A stretch of 64,000 nucleotides of DNA from Hanleya hanleyi (GCA_036873755.1 JAVTVY010020301.1:17419-81418); one strand, 5' to 3'; shown: positions 20,666 through 31,195, numbered from the stretch's first letter. Translations and numbers: made by a program. Notes: generated by a model from the letters alone, not told the origin.

Positions 20666-21106
20666 GATGGGCGGCCCAGTCATAGACGAGTACATCGCGG
20701 TCCTCGGCCTGGGGGCACTCGTCAAACATCTGTACGATAGTAGATAAGGGTCTTCCCCGGCATCGATGGTACAGGTAAAACAAGCAATATTGTCCGCACA
20801 CGCCACTGGTCAGACTTTGCAACGTTTGACTGTTCCAACACCACGTCTCTGTGCCTTGATCCATGAAGTCTGTTAAATCGGGATGGAGGGTGGCAGGCCG
20901 TACGGGTCAAAGTATTCGCCCTGCTGTTCTGTCAAGTACACGGCCACCCAGTGTTCACCGGGTCGATCCATCGGGTCCGTGTTGAGAACGTAAGCAGCAG
21001 GATACACACGGTCTAATGGAAACACATCTCGGGCGAACACCCCTTGAAAAACCCTACGTGTCTCTGGGTCATTCTCCAGCACGGTGGTTATCTGGTCTGT
21101 ATCCAT
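20634..21106 (-). pseudogene. Adenain-type protease, left arm (one-base frameshift)
   Basis: ATG at 21106 on -. The frame carries GEHWV (catalytic His) and YFDPYG (acidic residue), then loses one C in a C run after PYGLPP near 20885 and shifts. The downstream part (20634-20864) still shows the glutamine and cysteine block Q-x6-C-GQYCLFYLY. All catalytic residues survive, but the frame is broken. The intact sister copy is in the right arm. Confidence 0.85.
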
Positions 21107-21183
21107 GTTAGGTGGAGAAGTCACACAGGACGTTGCGCGCCTTGTCCACTTGAATGATGTTGTCAAACTCGGCGTAGCAGATC

Positions 21184-21807
21184 AAAAAATTCGCCTTGAT
21201 GGCCACTAACGTAGAGGGTCATGTAGCGGACTATAAGATTGTCATCCAAGACGCAGTCCTGTATGTCCGAAAAGTGAAACCGAATCCAGCCGTTCAATTG
21301 GGACACATGAAAGCCTTGGAAACAAAACCAGCCCAGTACCCTATCCGACGTGTACAAACCAAAGTGTTCTCTGTGCCTGTTGGAAATATGGGCGCCAACA
21401 AATAAAACCTGTTCCTGGGGGAACTACCCAAGCGATTGATCCTGGCCTGTGTAGAAAATACCAGTTTCAGCGGAGCCTACCCAGAGAATCCGTTTGACTT
21501 TAAACATTTCGGCATCAATTTTGTGGCCCTGCATGTGGATGGACAACAGGTGCCAGCCACGGCCTTAACCCCGAACTTTGGGCGGAGAATTTCATTCGAG
21601 CCTATCAGAGCCTGTTAACAGCCACCGGTCAAATCAACCAGGACGAAGGGAATATGATCAGTCGGGAGGACTACGCGAACGGATACACGTTGTTCTGTTT
21701 CGATCTGCCCCCACCTTAGAGAACGACCATCAGCTGGCCCTGGCCAAGCAAGGCAACTTACGGTTGGAAATCCACTTTGCACGAGCCCTGGCGACCACCG
21801 TCAATGT
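21184..21807. other. Asymmetric centre of the palindrome
   Basis: Not mirrored. Left edge: arm sequence ..GTAGCAGATC, then AAAAAA (21184-21189), then capsid gene sequence. Right edge: capsid gene runs on into the right arm without interruption (..GTGATCTGCTACGCC). The junction lacks homology between the joined segments. Confidence 0.7.
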
Positions 21808-21883
21808 GATCTGCTACGCCGAGTTTGACAACATCATTCAAGTGGACAAGGCGCGCAACGTCCTGTGTGACTTCTCCACCTAA
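21190..21883 (+). pseudogene. Major capsid gene, 3' fragment
   Basis: Encodes the second half of the capsid protein from LMATNVEGH..DYKIVI to the C-terminal NVLCDFST. It starts abruptly at the fold-back junction, and is broken by TAA at 21403-21405 (AAG/GAA context in the other copies) and by base losses near 21590 and 21705. The C-terminal 20 residues missing from copy A are present here. Confidence 0.85.
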
Positions 21884-21884
21884 A

Positions 21885-22358
21885 ATGGATACAGACCAGA
21901 TAACCACCGTGCTGGAGAATGACCCAGAGACACGTAGGGTCTTTCAAGGGGTGTTCGCCCGAGATGTGTTTCCATTAGACCGTATGTATCCTGCTGCTTA
22001 CGTTCTCAACACGGACCCGATGGATCGACCCGGTGAACACTGGGTGGCCGTGTACTTGACAGAACAGCAGGGGGAATACTTTGACCCGTACGGTCTGCCA
22101 CCCCTCCATCCCGATTTAACAGACTTCATGGATCAAGGCACAGAGACGTGGTGTTGGAACAGTCAAACGTTGCAAAGCCTGACCAGTGGCGTGTGCGGAC
22201 AATATTGCTTGTTTTACCTGTACCATCGATGCCGGGGAAGACCCTTATCTACCATCGTACAGATGTTTGACGAGTACCCCCAGGCCGAGGACCGCGATGT
22301 ACTCGTCTATGACTGGGCCGCCCATCATTTCAATGTACAAGCCCCGTTCTGGGCTTGA
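21885..22358 (+). CDS. Adenain-type maturation protease, intact (157 aa)
   Basis: ATG at 21885, one base after the capsid TAA, is chosen because the other copies share this start; an upstream in-frame extension only reads capsid sequence in another frame. Features in order: N-terminal helix MDTDQITTVLEN, VFARDVFPLDR, GEHWVAVYL with the catalytic His near residue 58, YFDPYG with the acidic residue, then Q-SLTSGV-C with the oxyanion Gln and nucleophile Cys seven residues apart, as in adenovirus protease, followed by GQYCLFYLYHRC. Length is somewhat below the roughly 200 residues of adenovirus protease. The family cleaves capsid precursors at virion maturation. This is the only protease copy in the window without a break. 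Confidence 0.9.
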   Translation: MDTDQITTVLENDPETRRVFQGVFARDVFPLDRMYPAAYVLNTDPMDRPGEHWVAVYLTEQQGEYFDPYGLPPLHPDLTDFMDQGTETWCWNSQTLQSLTSGVCGQYCLFYLYHRCRGRPLSTIVQMFDEYPQAEDRDVLVYDWAAHHFNVQAPFWA

Positions 22359-22460
22359 ATTATTTCAATGTACATACGCCCGCTGTTCTGGGCTTCAATG
22401 TACAAGCCCCTTGTTCTGGGCTTCAGTTAATGACAAGCCCCTTGTTCTGGGCTTCAGTTT
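22330..22460 (+). repeat. Stem-loop array, right arm
   Basis: Units ACAAGCCCCTTGTTCTGGGCTTCAG with variable spacers, beginning in the last codons of the protease. Confidence 0.8.
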
Positions 22461-22495
22461 TCACGTGGTTGTTCTCACGTTGTTGTTGTTCACTG

Positions 22496-22501
22496 AATAA
22501 A
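22496..22501 (+). terminator. Polyadenylation signal, right-arm protease
   Basis: AATAAA followed by an A run; about 140 bases after the protease stop, matching copy A. Confidence 0.6.
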
Positions 22502-23101
22502 AAAAAAAAAAATGAGATCTCACCAAAAAACCCTGTCTTGTGTGTTTTATTCCTGATGCATTAATGCCCAATGTGGAGATTCAGTCAAACTGAAATCAGT
22601 GGTGTAGGATGGGACCAAAATGTAACCCATCAAGTTTAGAATGCAAGAGCACTATAGTAAAAATAGAGAGCCAATGAAATCAGCCTACAGACCAAGTACG
22701 TGTTTTTGGTCTAGGTTTGGAGCGGCATTTCATTGAGGTACGTGTATACGGTGAGTGAAGAGACTCGTCCAACACGTATAGATTATGTTGATGACTATAA
22801 GTTCTAGGTAACCCATCAAGGTTAGAATGCAAGAGCACTATAGTAAAAATAGAGAGCCAATGAAATCAGCCTACAGACCAAGTACGTGTTTTGGTCTAGG
22901 TTTGGAGCGGGCATTTCATTGAGGTACGTGTATACGGTGAGTGAAGAGACTCGTCCAACACGTATAGATTATGACTATAAGTTCTATTAGCCAATCAGTG
23001 GCCTAGAATGGAGCCAAAGGTAACCCATCCATGTCCAGAAAAACATTACCCGTGTACAAGAACCCAGATGTAGGCGCGGACGTCAGCGAAAGCACACCGT
23101 G

Positions 23102-23195
23102 AATACCCCAATTCGATTGGCTGATTGTTCGACCGCTGATTGGTTCTTTTTCTCGACCGCTGATTGGCTCTTTTTCTCGACCGCTGATTGGTCCA
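23102..23195 (-). promoter_or_regulatory. CCAATCAG array, right arm
   Basis: Inverse copies CTGATTGG at about 23119, 23139, 23160 and 23182; one unit fewer of the repeated spacer than in the left arm. Confidence 0.6.
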
Positions 23196-23339
23196 AATGG
23201 AACTGCCCATCTTTCCCAGGTTCATCTAGAACCCCCCCCCCTTTTTTTGTGCTCAAGCTCTCACTATAGCGATGCCGCAACATTGTCTCATTGGACATTG
23301 GACCGTCTGACCTGGAGGTGACCCTTTGACCTTTTGACC

Positions 23340-23494
23340 CGCGTCCGCGCGCGCACTGCCGGGGATGACGCGAGATGACGCGCGCGCGCGCACGCGCTGC
23401 GGGGCGCTGGGGCGGGAAAACACCCCGGCGGTTGAACATTGCAACTCTTGTATGTTTGGAGGTAGTGTTTAGTGAAACCCCGGAAGTGACGTTA
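23340..23494 (-). promoter_or_regulatory. GC-rich block and ETS-CRE site, right arm
   Basis: GCGCGC runs, then CCGGAAGTGACGTTA at 23480-23494 (one base off the CRE palindrome). Confidence 0.55.
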
Positions 23495-23714
23495 CAACCC
23501 ACGTCACCTGCGTATATACTCCTGTAAAATAGAGCCGATTTTATTTCTTTGGAAGGGACAAGGTGAATTGCGCTTTTTATACTACTAAACTGTGATGTAG
23601 ATTACATCTTACATAGGCCTTAAGGCCGTGATATGCCTATGAAGTATTCTGGGGCATGGTCAATACTTTCCACTTTTCCCTTCGTCTACTACTCGCCGAT
23701 TTTTTTGATTTTTT

Positions 23715-23715
23715 T

Positions 23716-23746
<31 letters not shown>

Positions 23747-23755
23747 CCTCGAGAG
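23715..23755 (-). repeat. (AAAT)n microsatellite, right arm
   Basis: TTTATTTATTTATTTATTTA-type run mirroring 19146-19185. Confidence 0.7.
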
Positions 23756-23938
23756 CTTTAAAATAAGACCTCACTCTACCCCATCGGGCCACTAGTGCTC
23801 CACCTAGACTCCAACATGTCCACCCGTATGGATTTATACAGTATATGAGTGTATATGGGTCTATATGGATCTATATACAAGCCTACGCGGTACTTTGATA
23901 GTTTTTTCCATCGTATTCTACATGATCAACCTCATAGC

Positions 23939-24196
23939 TCATAGTAAAAGCCATAAAAAAAACCCGACCACCCCTATACCCATACAGGCCAAATATAGCG
24001 GACATGATCTTCGAATTGGTCTAGTCCGAGTTGTCTCCCTTGCACCAAAGCGTATAGGTGGCGCTGTGGTTTGAACGACGCGATTATCCGGGCAAATTTT
24101 GGTCTTCAGTAGCCATTTTGTTAGCGTTTTGTTAGCGTCCTGCATACGAAGGACGATTTCACTGATCATTGTGTTGTTTTCTGAGCTGGGGAACAT
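23939..24196 (-). pseudogene. Hypothetical ORF in the right arm, frameshifted
   Basis: Mirror of the 104-codon frame at 18698-19012. The T run before the hydrophobic segment is one base shorter, giving a premature end after FFLWLLL. No family recognised. Confidence 0.25.
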
Positions 24197-25320
24197 TCTC
24201 TGTCGCAGTTTATAACGGAACTTTGTTCCTTTCGGTGTCCGCTGAGATGAATAATGTGATCTGCATCATGCATCGCCTGCATGTAACACGTAGACTATAA
24301 TCGAGGGAGTGTGCTGTGTTCCAGCGGACGCATCAATTTGTGTGATATCAGACAGGAAACGTGAAAATTGATATTCTTTCACAGATTTCGAAGTGTAGAC
24401 AGTTCTGGTGAGCTGAACGCAGCCTTTATGATCGGCGATTGAACGATGATGTAGGCCACCGAACAGGTTTTGTGGAATCAACATTCTGTAACGACTGGAG
24501 GGATTTTATCGGACATGTGCAGTACGGAACGCTATTTTGTTGCATACATTCGCTTATCGTGGCAGTCCGTATAATTTGTCAATTTTTGTGTTTGGCACCA
24601 CAACAGTGAAAGCTGATGGATGAAATTCTACTCCACGGAACGGTAACGAATGAATGGAATATCTTACCAAACTCTCAGGTAGGATGTGGGTTTCAGGAGT
24701 TCACCGGGTGTGACAATTTCTTTATAATGATTTGTGATAAAAGCGGGTAAAACCTAATGTCAAAATCTCCTTGAAGGTCACGGAGATGTCGATTTATTGC
24801 TGATCAGCTGATTTCCAGGACAGACAGACATTATTTCGGCTCTTTTCTCTTCGAAATTCTTGTAATTTGCTCAATACAAATAAATATTTAAATTGACTCT
24901 GAGTTTTCTGTTGGCATTATTTCAGCAATATTATGCACTAAAATCTGATGATTCGAAATAAAACTAGGAAATTTTAATGCTTGGGCGATGGTAACACAGC
25001 ACTATACAGTGGGCCTTCTTTGTCTTTATCTTGTGGTTTCAACATATTTTCTAATATGCAGTGTATATATTGTCAAAACATTGATAGACGTCTGGAGTAA
25101 CATCCGGTGTAGCTGCAAGGGCGAAGAAATTATGCACCATAAAGTTCGTGTACGGTAGAATGAAAACACCAGGTACATTCGAAATAAAATTGATTTTCTT
25201 GGCTAAACAAATACGTGTAGACTATGGATTACAGTGTTATCATAATTCCGTGAAAATTGAAACGGATTTATCGGAAAAAATAGGAAATTTTTATGCTTAA
25301 GTAACACAGCAAAAAAACAC
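24197..25320. other. Unassigned segment of the right arm
   Basis: Mirror of 17549-18697; AT-rich, no gene recognised. Confidence 0.4.
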
Positions 25321-25345
25321 TGTGGGCAAGCCTATTGTTGCACTA

Positions 25346-25568
25346 ACTGACACTGGCGGCCATGTTGTACCCACCTCCCACAGCTTGCACTCACTCACTC
25401 ACTCACTGACACTGGCGGCCATGTTGTCCCACCTCCCACATCTTACACTCACTGACACTTGGCGGCCATCTTGTACCCACCTCCCACATCTTTCACTCAC
25501 ACTGGCGGCCATCTTGTACCCACCTCCCACATCATGACACTCGCGGCCATCTTGTACCCACCTCCCAC
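25346..25568 (-). repeat. Second YY1-like array, right arm
   Basis: Five GGCGGCCAT(C/G)TTGTACCCACCTCCCAC units, mirroring 17326-17548. Confidence 0.8.
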
Positions 25569-25599
25569 TTCAGCCCACTTGCCTATAAATAGCATGTAA

Positions 25600-26100
25600 T
25601 GGGTTGGGTATGGATTGAACTATGGGCATTTTGCGCATGCGCGGTAGCCGAAAGGTATGAAAATAGACGTTTTTGGAGGTAGGAGATAGCCAAAAAAAAA
25701 AAATTTTTAAAATGGACGAATGGGGTCGAGTGAGGTATCAAATTGAAGGTAAAGTGACGGAGCATCTAATGGGGTGGGTATGGGATTGAACTATCGGCCT
25801 TCTGCGCATGCGCAGCGGCCGAAGGGTGTGAAAATAGCCTTTTTGGGGTTAGAGGCGTCCCTAATGGTCCAATCGGGTCGAGTGAGGTATCAAAGTGAAG
25901 GTGCCGTGAAGGAGCATCTGATAGGACTGGGTGTGGGCTTGAATTAGGGTGATTCTGCGCATGCGCGAAGGCCGAAGGCTATGAAAATAGCCTTTTTTGG
26001 AGCTAGGGGAGCCCCTAATGGTCTAATGGGGACGAGTGAGGTATCAAAGTGAAGCTGAGGTGAATGAGCATCTAATGGACTGGGTGTGGGTTGACATATC
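25600..26100 (-). repeat. NRF1-like subterminal repeats, right arm
   Basis: Three units with TGCGCATGCGC palindromes near 25631, 25803 and 25955, mirroring the left arm. Confidence 0.75.
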
Positions 26101-26104
26101 GATA

Positions 26105-26440
26105 AAAAATGGATATGACCTTGAACTGATCACGTGACCTCCCCGTGATGACAAATACCCAGAACCAAGTGAGTACATGCATCCCATAGTCCCAGGTCAC
26201 GCCCGATTCACGCAGACCGGAAGTGACGTCATACACCTGCGCACAACCGTGATGGAAAAAATGGATATGACCTTGAACTGATCACGTGACCTCCCCGTGA
26301 TGACAAATACCCAGAACCAAGTCAGTACATGCATCCCATAGTCCCAGGTCACACCCGATTCACGCAGACCGGAAGTGACGTCATACACCTGCGCACAACC
26401 GTGATGGAAAAAACCCAGAACCAAGTCAGTACATGCATTC
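26105..26440 (-). repeat. ETS-CRE tandem repeats, right arm
   Basis: CCGGAAGTGACGTCA at 26217-26231 and 26369-26383. Both units keep the E-box GATCACGTGACC, while the left arm has lost one. Confidence 0.75.
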
Positions 26441-26449
26441 CATACAGGC

Positions 26450-26510
26450 AGAATGCAGGCAGGCAAGCAAGGCAGGGATGCAGGCAGGCAGGCAGGCAGG
26501 GAGACAGGTC
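26450..26510 (-). repeat. (GCAG)n microsatellite, right arm
   Basis: GGCAGGCAGGCAGGCAGG-type run mirroring 16389-16445. Confidence 0.65.
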
Positions 26511-26577
26511 AGGTCAGGTAAGTCAGATTGAATACACCCCTTTCCCTAAAAATCGACTCCTTTTATACATTTTACTA

Positions 26578-27176
26578 CTCGCGGCCATCTTGTACCCACC
26601 TCCCACATCTCACTGACACTGGCGGCCATCTTGTACCCACCTCCCACATCTTCCACTCACACTGGCGGCCATCTTGTACCCACCTCCCACATCTTGCACT
26701 CACTGGCGGCCATCTTGTACCCACCTCCCACCAAATAACACTCGCGGCCATCTTGTACCCACCTCCCACATCTTCCACTCACACTGGCGGCCATCTTGTA
26801 CCCACCTCCCACCAAATAACACTCGCGGCCATCTTGTACCCACCTCCCACATCTCACTCACACTCGCGGCCATCTTGTACCCACCTCCCACATCTCACTC
26901 ACACTCGCGGCCATCTTGTACCCACCTCCCACATCTCACTCACACTGGCGGCCATCTTGTACCCACCTCCCACATGTCACTCACACTGGCGGCCATCTTG
27001 TACCCACCTCCCACATCTCACTCACACTCGCGGCCATCTTGTACCCACCTCCCACACATGACACTCGCGGCCATCTTGTACCCACCTCCCACATCTTGCA
27101 CTCACTCACACTCGCGGCCATCTTGTACCCACCTCCCACACATGACACTGGCGGCCATCTTGTACCCACCTCCCAC
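26578..27176 (-). repeat. YY1-like site array, right arm (15 units)
   Basis: Fifteen copies of GCGGCCATCTTGTACCCACC followed by TCCCACAT spacers; one more unit than the left arm. ORFs of up to 177 codons through it are repeat translation with a THLP/SRPSCTH pattern, not genes. Confidence 0.85.
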
Positions 27177-27274
27177 ACATCACGCATGCGCACAAACACA
27201 CTTATGACGTCACACAAGGTTCTGCGCATGCGCAGTGAGGCGCTATTACGCCAATTTAGCCTTTGTATACTACT

Positions 27275-27280
27275 AGTGGA
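27275..27280. repeat. Target site duplication AGTGGA (right)
   Basis: Direct repeat of 15645-15650, immediately after the terminus GTATACTACT. Confidence 0.85.
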
Positions 27281-27522
27281 ACAGTATTCAAGAACCTGTT
27301 TAAAGAATAAATGTTTTAGAATATATTTAGCGTCCATGGGTTGATGGCAACTCTTTGAATTGCAAGTAGTAATAGCAAGCGTGCTATAGACCGCACATGC
27401 AGCTATCGAGCTTCCTGGGGGGAAAGGTTGGTAACCTCGATCACCTTCACAGGAAAATCATTTCTACGAGCAATGAGGAGAGATAAAATGACTTTGTTTC
27501 ATTATAAAATAGTTCAACTTAC

Positions 27523-27558
27523 CATCACCGTTGAGCTTACATCCCCAGTTGTGGTCAT
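27523..27558 (-). CDS. TMEM272-like host gene, candidate first coding exon
   Basis: ATG at 27558 on - with an in-frame stop 9 bases upstream; twelve codons (MTTTGDVSSTVM) end at a consensus donor ATG/GTAAGT. Phase zero fits exon 2. The short N-terminus is not diagnostic by itself, so the support is phase, donor and position just outside the palindromic element. Removing the element leaves a first intron of about 460 bp. Confidence 0.5.
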
Positions 27559-29799
27559 ATTATATTATCAGCTCTCATACAATCAAGATGATACGCAGAA
27601 TAGTTTTGATCGGAGATGATTATAACTGTTTAGAAGGGATAGACTTGGACCTGAAAGAGATAGTAACATATCTTTAGCATAAATAAAACTTGCAAGACAA
27701 TACTATTATGGGCGGATCCTCACATTTCCAGGGAAAAAACTGCTGATGACCTGATACCCATGTGTGTAATATGTATAGTGACCAATATCATGCACCAAAA
27801 TATCCCATATCCCACTAACACCAGAAGCATGTGCAAGTTCATCTATCATCAGCTGAAGATGATTTGGCTCATTTACCCGATATTGTTTCCAGGATTGAAA
27901 AAGTGTTATCATCCCGACCAAACCTCGTCTCTCTCTTCTGTAACATTATCATGTTTTCATGACAAGTGGTACACACCCTGTAGAGCCTCGTCTCTCTCTT
28001 CTGAAGGGAACATGTTCATGCCAAAACAGAGAACGTTGGAAAAATAAATTGCGTAAATGGTTCGTCATTACTGCGACAACAACAACATCCGATAATGCAG
28101 AGACCTAATTCATATGATATAGCATTAGCTTCAAATTAAAAGAATAAATCATAGCATACAGAAAACTAGGCTAGTTTCCCACGACAGATAAGTGGTCAAC
28201 AATATTCAATGTAGTCCATGGGCCAAGACATCAAATTTCACCGATCGGTACCAATTCTAGTAATGTTTTTCGAAGAGGTACATGTGTGTAGATGTCATCC
28301 ATATGTGATAACCGTTGCAGATCGGTAGCTTAACGGTAACAAAACATACTTTCTTAACCCCACCCCTGCCAGTAATCTTGAGGTAACAGATTCGGTTCAT
28401 TTTTTTGTAAAGGGCATTTGCATGCAAATGCTATCCATCTGGAAGAGCCGTTGTATATCGGTTGTTTACGGGTTGTTATAGATCATATTCCAGACCCTAC
28501 CTCTTTCTGTATTCTCAACCCAAGTTTACAGTTAGGGTATGGTCCTTCCGATATTTCCATTATGGTTGAAAAGCTGAAAAGTAGCAACCTGTGCCTCCAT
28601 GCATTATTTTTTTTATTGAAGCATCTATTGAAACATTCATCTAATGCTGTGATGACGTCACCGCGACTGAATAATAATGATGATAATTTTGGGGTTATTT
28701 TATTTTCTCATTTTTACTTGAACCAAATGAAGTGGTGAATCCTGTTATGTTTCTTCAAAGAGCGCAAGCGACGAAACATTGGCCGCACGGGAGACATGGA
28801 GAAGGACAGTTAAGGAAATATTCCGAGATATTGCGATATTTCCATTGATTCTCATCTTGACTACCAATCGTCTTTCCTGCCCTTATCTTCCCACCTAATT
28901 TTGTTCTTCTGTCATTATTGGTATGAATCTGACGAAATCGAACTTTCCTCTTAATCTACCATATATTCGGCCTCCAGATTTTCGTTATGATTGCAATTAA
29001 CCTTGAGGAGTACAAATACTTTCTCAATTTAGAAACGCTGCAGCATATGGTCACCCTTTTTGGTGACTTAATGTTTGCTACCTTAGAATTGGCATCGTTT
29101 TTTAGACGTTACCGTACCCTTTCTTCACATCTTGGCCACCGATTGTTTGCTAATCCAGGTTGGTCAACGTGGTATCCCAGCAAATTTTATGCTTTAGTCC
29201 TGCAAACGGGTTGTACGGGCAATTCACTCGGTGGTGCCAACTGCAAATTTGTTTCATAGCCAGAGATGGCCATATGTGTTAGGCATCTGTATTTGAAATG
29301 CGACGTTTGCTTTCTTAAAATGCATAAACATTGCCCTTTTAGAGCTATTCAGAAGGTTTTGATACCACCTTTACCTCTGGGCATTATCCCGTGAAAACTG
29401 TTGCCTGCTGGGAGCTGCAGAAAATAGAAATACAGAAAATCCAATACCACCAACATCGTCTCCAAACACACATGATAGACCTACCGATGAATCTGATGGT
29501 GGAAAAATACTACAGGCACATCTTATTTAGATCTCTGCCTCTACATGAAGCTGCGCTATCGAAACCCCTCGGCTCTGAACCCCAGCTATTATAATGTAAG
29601 GGTGTCTCTACCAATTGATTGGCTTGTGGGAAGAAATATTTACCCCTGGTACTGTAAGTGTACTTTCTTTGAAAAAAAAGAAAAGTTTTCCTCCCCTTAA
29701 ATTAATTTGTTTCTGGAATAAATTGAAAGAGCTGTATCGATGTCGCACCAAAACAACAGTACACATGGCTAGATAAATACAGTACATGTATACTAAATG
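27559..29799. other. Region upstream of the host gene
   Basis: Presumed promoter side of the TMEM272-like gene plus intergenic DNA. A short direct repeat CCTCGTCTCTCTCTTCTG occurs at about 27922 and 27986. No gene recognised. Confidence 0.4.
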
Positions 29800-30865
29800 A
29801 CACATGTATGTCATTTTCAAAACAGATTTGCAAGCATTCTTTGCATTGTCTAAGAAAATAAATCAATAAATCAGTCATCCAATCAATAAATATATGTGAT
29901 ACTATACTAACATGATATAGAAATAATATGCAAACTTAACATAGGAATTAGTGGATTTTGTTAGACAAGGGGCATACTTTCTGACACGACTCAGTTTTGA
30001 TAGGCATCTAGTGTCATTTTCAAAACAGATTTGCAGGCATTCGTCGCATTGTGTAAGAGAATAAATCAATAAATCAGTCATCCAATCAATAAATAAATGT
30101 GATAGTATACAAACATGATATAGAAATTATATGCAAACTTAACATAGGAATTAGTGGATTTTATTAGACAAGGGACATAACTCTGCAAAATACTTTCTGA
30201 CACGACTCATTTTCGATAGGCATCTAGTACGGGTCAAGAGAAACAACTGTATCATGTTAGGATGTTGTATTTGGAACGGTTCTGAAATTATCACAATAAA
30301 TCATAAATGGATTTTTATTTGTAAAAAGGGGCATAACTCTGCAAAATATTGTCCGAGATGACTCATTTTCGATAGGCTTCTGGTTTACGTGAAGATAAAT
30401 AGATGTAACAAGTTTGGTTGCCAAGCATGAAACGGTTCTGTAGATATCGCGGTAACGGATTTTATTAGACAAGGGGCATAACTCTGCAAAATACTTTCTG
30501 ACACGACTCATTTTCGATAGGCATCTAGTTCAGGTCAAGAGAAACAACTGTATCACGTTAGGATGTTGTATATGGAACAGTTATGAAATTGTCACAATAA
30601 CAAATCATAAATGGATTTTTATTTGTAAAAAGGGGCATAACTCTGCAAAATATTGTCCGAGATGACTCATTTTCGATAGGCTTCTGATTTACGTGAAGAT
30701 AAATAGATGTAACAAGTTTGGTTGCCATGCATGAAACGGTTCTGTAGATATCGCGGTAACGGACGGACGGACGGACGTACGGACATACGGACGTACGGAC
30801 GGACGTACGGACAGCCGTACATGATGACGACAATACCCCTAGGCCAAAGTTGGCCGAGGGGTAAT
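29800..30865. repeat. Tandem repeats, CGGA microsatellite and terminal hairpin
   Basis: Two units of about 202 bp (TCATTTTCAAAACAGATTTGCA.., from about 29810 and 30012), then two units of about 300 bp holding AAGGGGCATAACTCTGCAAAAT. These are followed by an ACGGACGGACGG run (30759-30818) and a hairpin TACCCCTAGGCCAA / TTGGCCGAGGGGTA (30832-30862). It is the reverse-oriented counterpart of 7505-8290. Confidence 0.7.
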
Positions 30866-30869
30866 AAAA

Positions 30870-31195
30870 ATGAAGCGGGCATTCTCTCTCGTCGACTTTA
30901 TGACAAAAGAGATGATTACAATTTCGACATCGTAAACTATCCCTTTCTGGATAGTAATATTCCTGTGGGGCCTGCATAAGGCGTATACATATCTCGCTTA
31001 GTAGCATTTGCTAGATCCTGTGTTAAATGTGATGATTTTAATCAACGTCACAAAACATTGTTGCAGAAGCTTATAAAACAGGGCTATTCCACCAAGCGCC
31101 TCCACTCAAAGTTTCTCAAATTTGGCGATACATATCGCATGCTGATAGCAAAATACGAACGTAGCGTGCAAGATCTATGGCGCTACGTTTCGTAA
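30870..31195 (+). pseudogene. Retrotransposon reverse-transcriptase fragment (C-terminal)
   Basis: One frame reads LYDKRDDYNFDIVNYPFLDS, then after a TAA at 30977-30979 (where a tyrosine is expected) continues GVYISRLVAFARSC...DFNQRHKTLLQKLIKQGYSTK..L..KF and stops at 31193-31195. This is a familiar C-terminal region of invertebrate retrotransposon RT proteins; I cannot name the clade with certainty. The N-terminal part is missing: sequence before about 30868 is the hairpin repeat. Confidence 0.7.

Larger units (their letters stand above)
15651..21183 (+). repeat. Left arm of the palindrome
   Basis: 5533 bp, inverted relative to 21808-27274. Small differences separate the arms: a one-base deletion in the left protease, 14 versus 15 units in the YY1-like array, 9 versus 8 T in a homopolymer (18932-18940), and a missing repeat of the CCAAGTACGTG block. 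They have therefore not been fully homogenised. Confidence 0.85.
15651..27274. mobile_element. Palindromic Polinton derivative (inverted dimer of one element end)
   Basis: Two long inverted arms (15651-21183 and 21808-27274) enclose a 624 bp centre. Termini read 5'-AGTAGTATACAAAGGCTAAATTG and its inverse ...GTATACTACT, flanked by the direct repeat AGTGGA. From the centre outward each arm holds the last codons of the capsid gene, the protease, the stem-loop array and poly(A) signal, the CCAAT-box array, a GC-rich ETS-CRE block, a 1.5 kb segment, and arrays of NRF1-, ETS-CRE- and YY1-like sites. Integrase, ATPase and the penton-like gene are absent, so it could only have moved with proteins supplied in trans. 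Confidence 0.85.
21808..27274 (-). repeat. Right arm of the palindrome
   Basis: 5467 bp, the inverse of 15651-21183. It differs from the left arm by small indels and by an extra copy of the CCAAGTACGTGTTTTGGTCTAGG block (22690-22990). Confidence 0.85.

Noticed and set aside
15718..27344. Many ORFs of 60-177 codons with THLP / GGRWVQDG repeat peptides, and a superficial resemblance to a CRISPR array
   Set aside because: They are translations of the roughly 40 bp YY1-like repeats, present in several frames and strands. Units abut with variable short spacers and there are no unique spacers or cas genes, so this is neither coding sequence nor CRISPR.
28740..28800. GAGCGCAAGCGACGAAACATTGG as a second hammerhead
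   Set aside because: The CTGATGA half is missing, so only one part of the core is present.
28987..29259. 90-codon ORF as a possible gene fragment
   Set aside because: Some retroelement-like flavour, but no motif that I can assign to a family; left unannotated.
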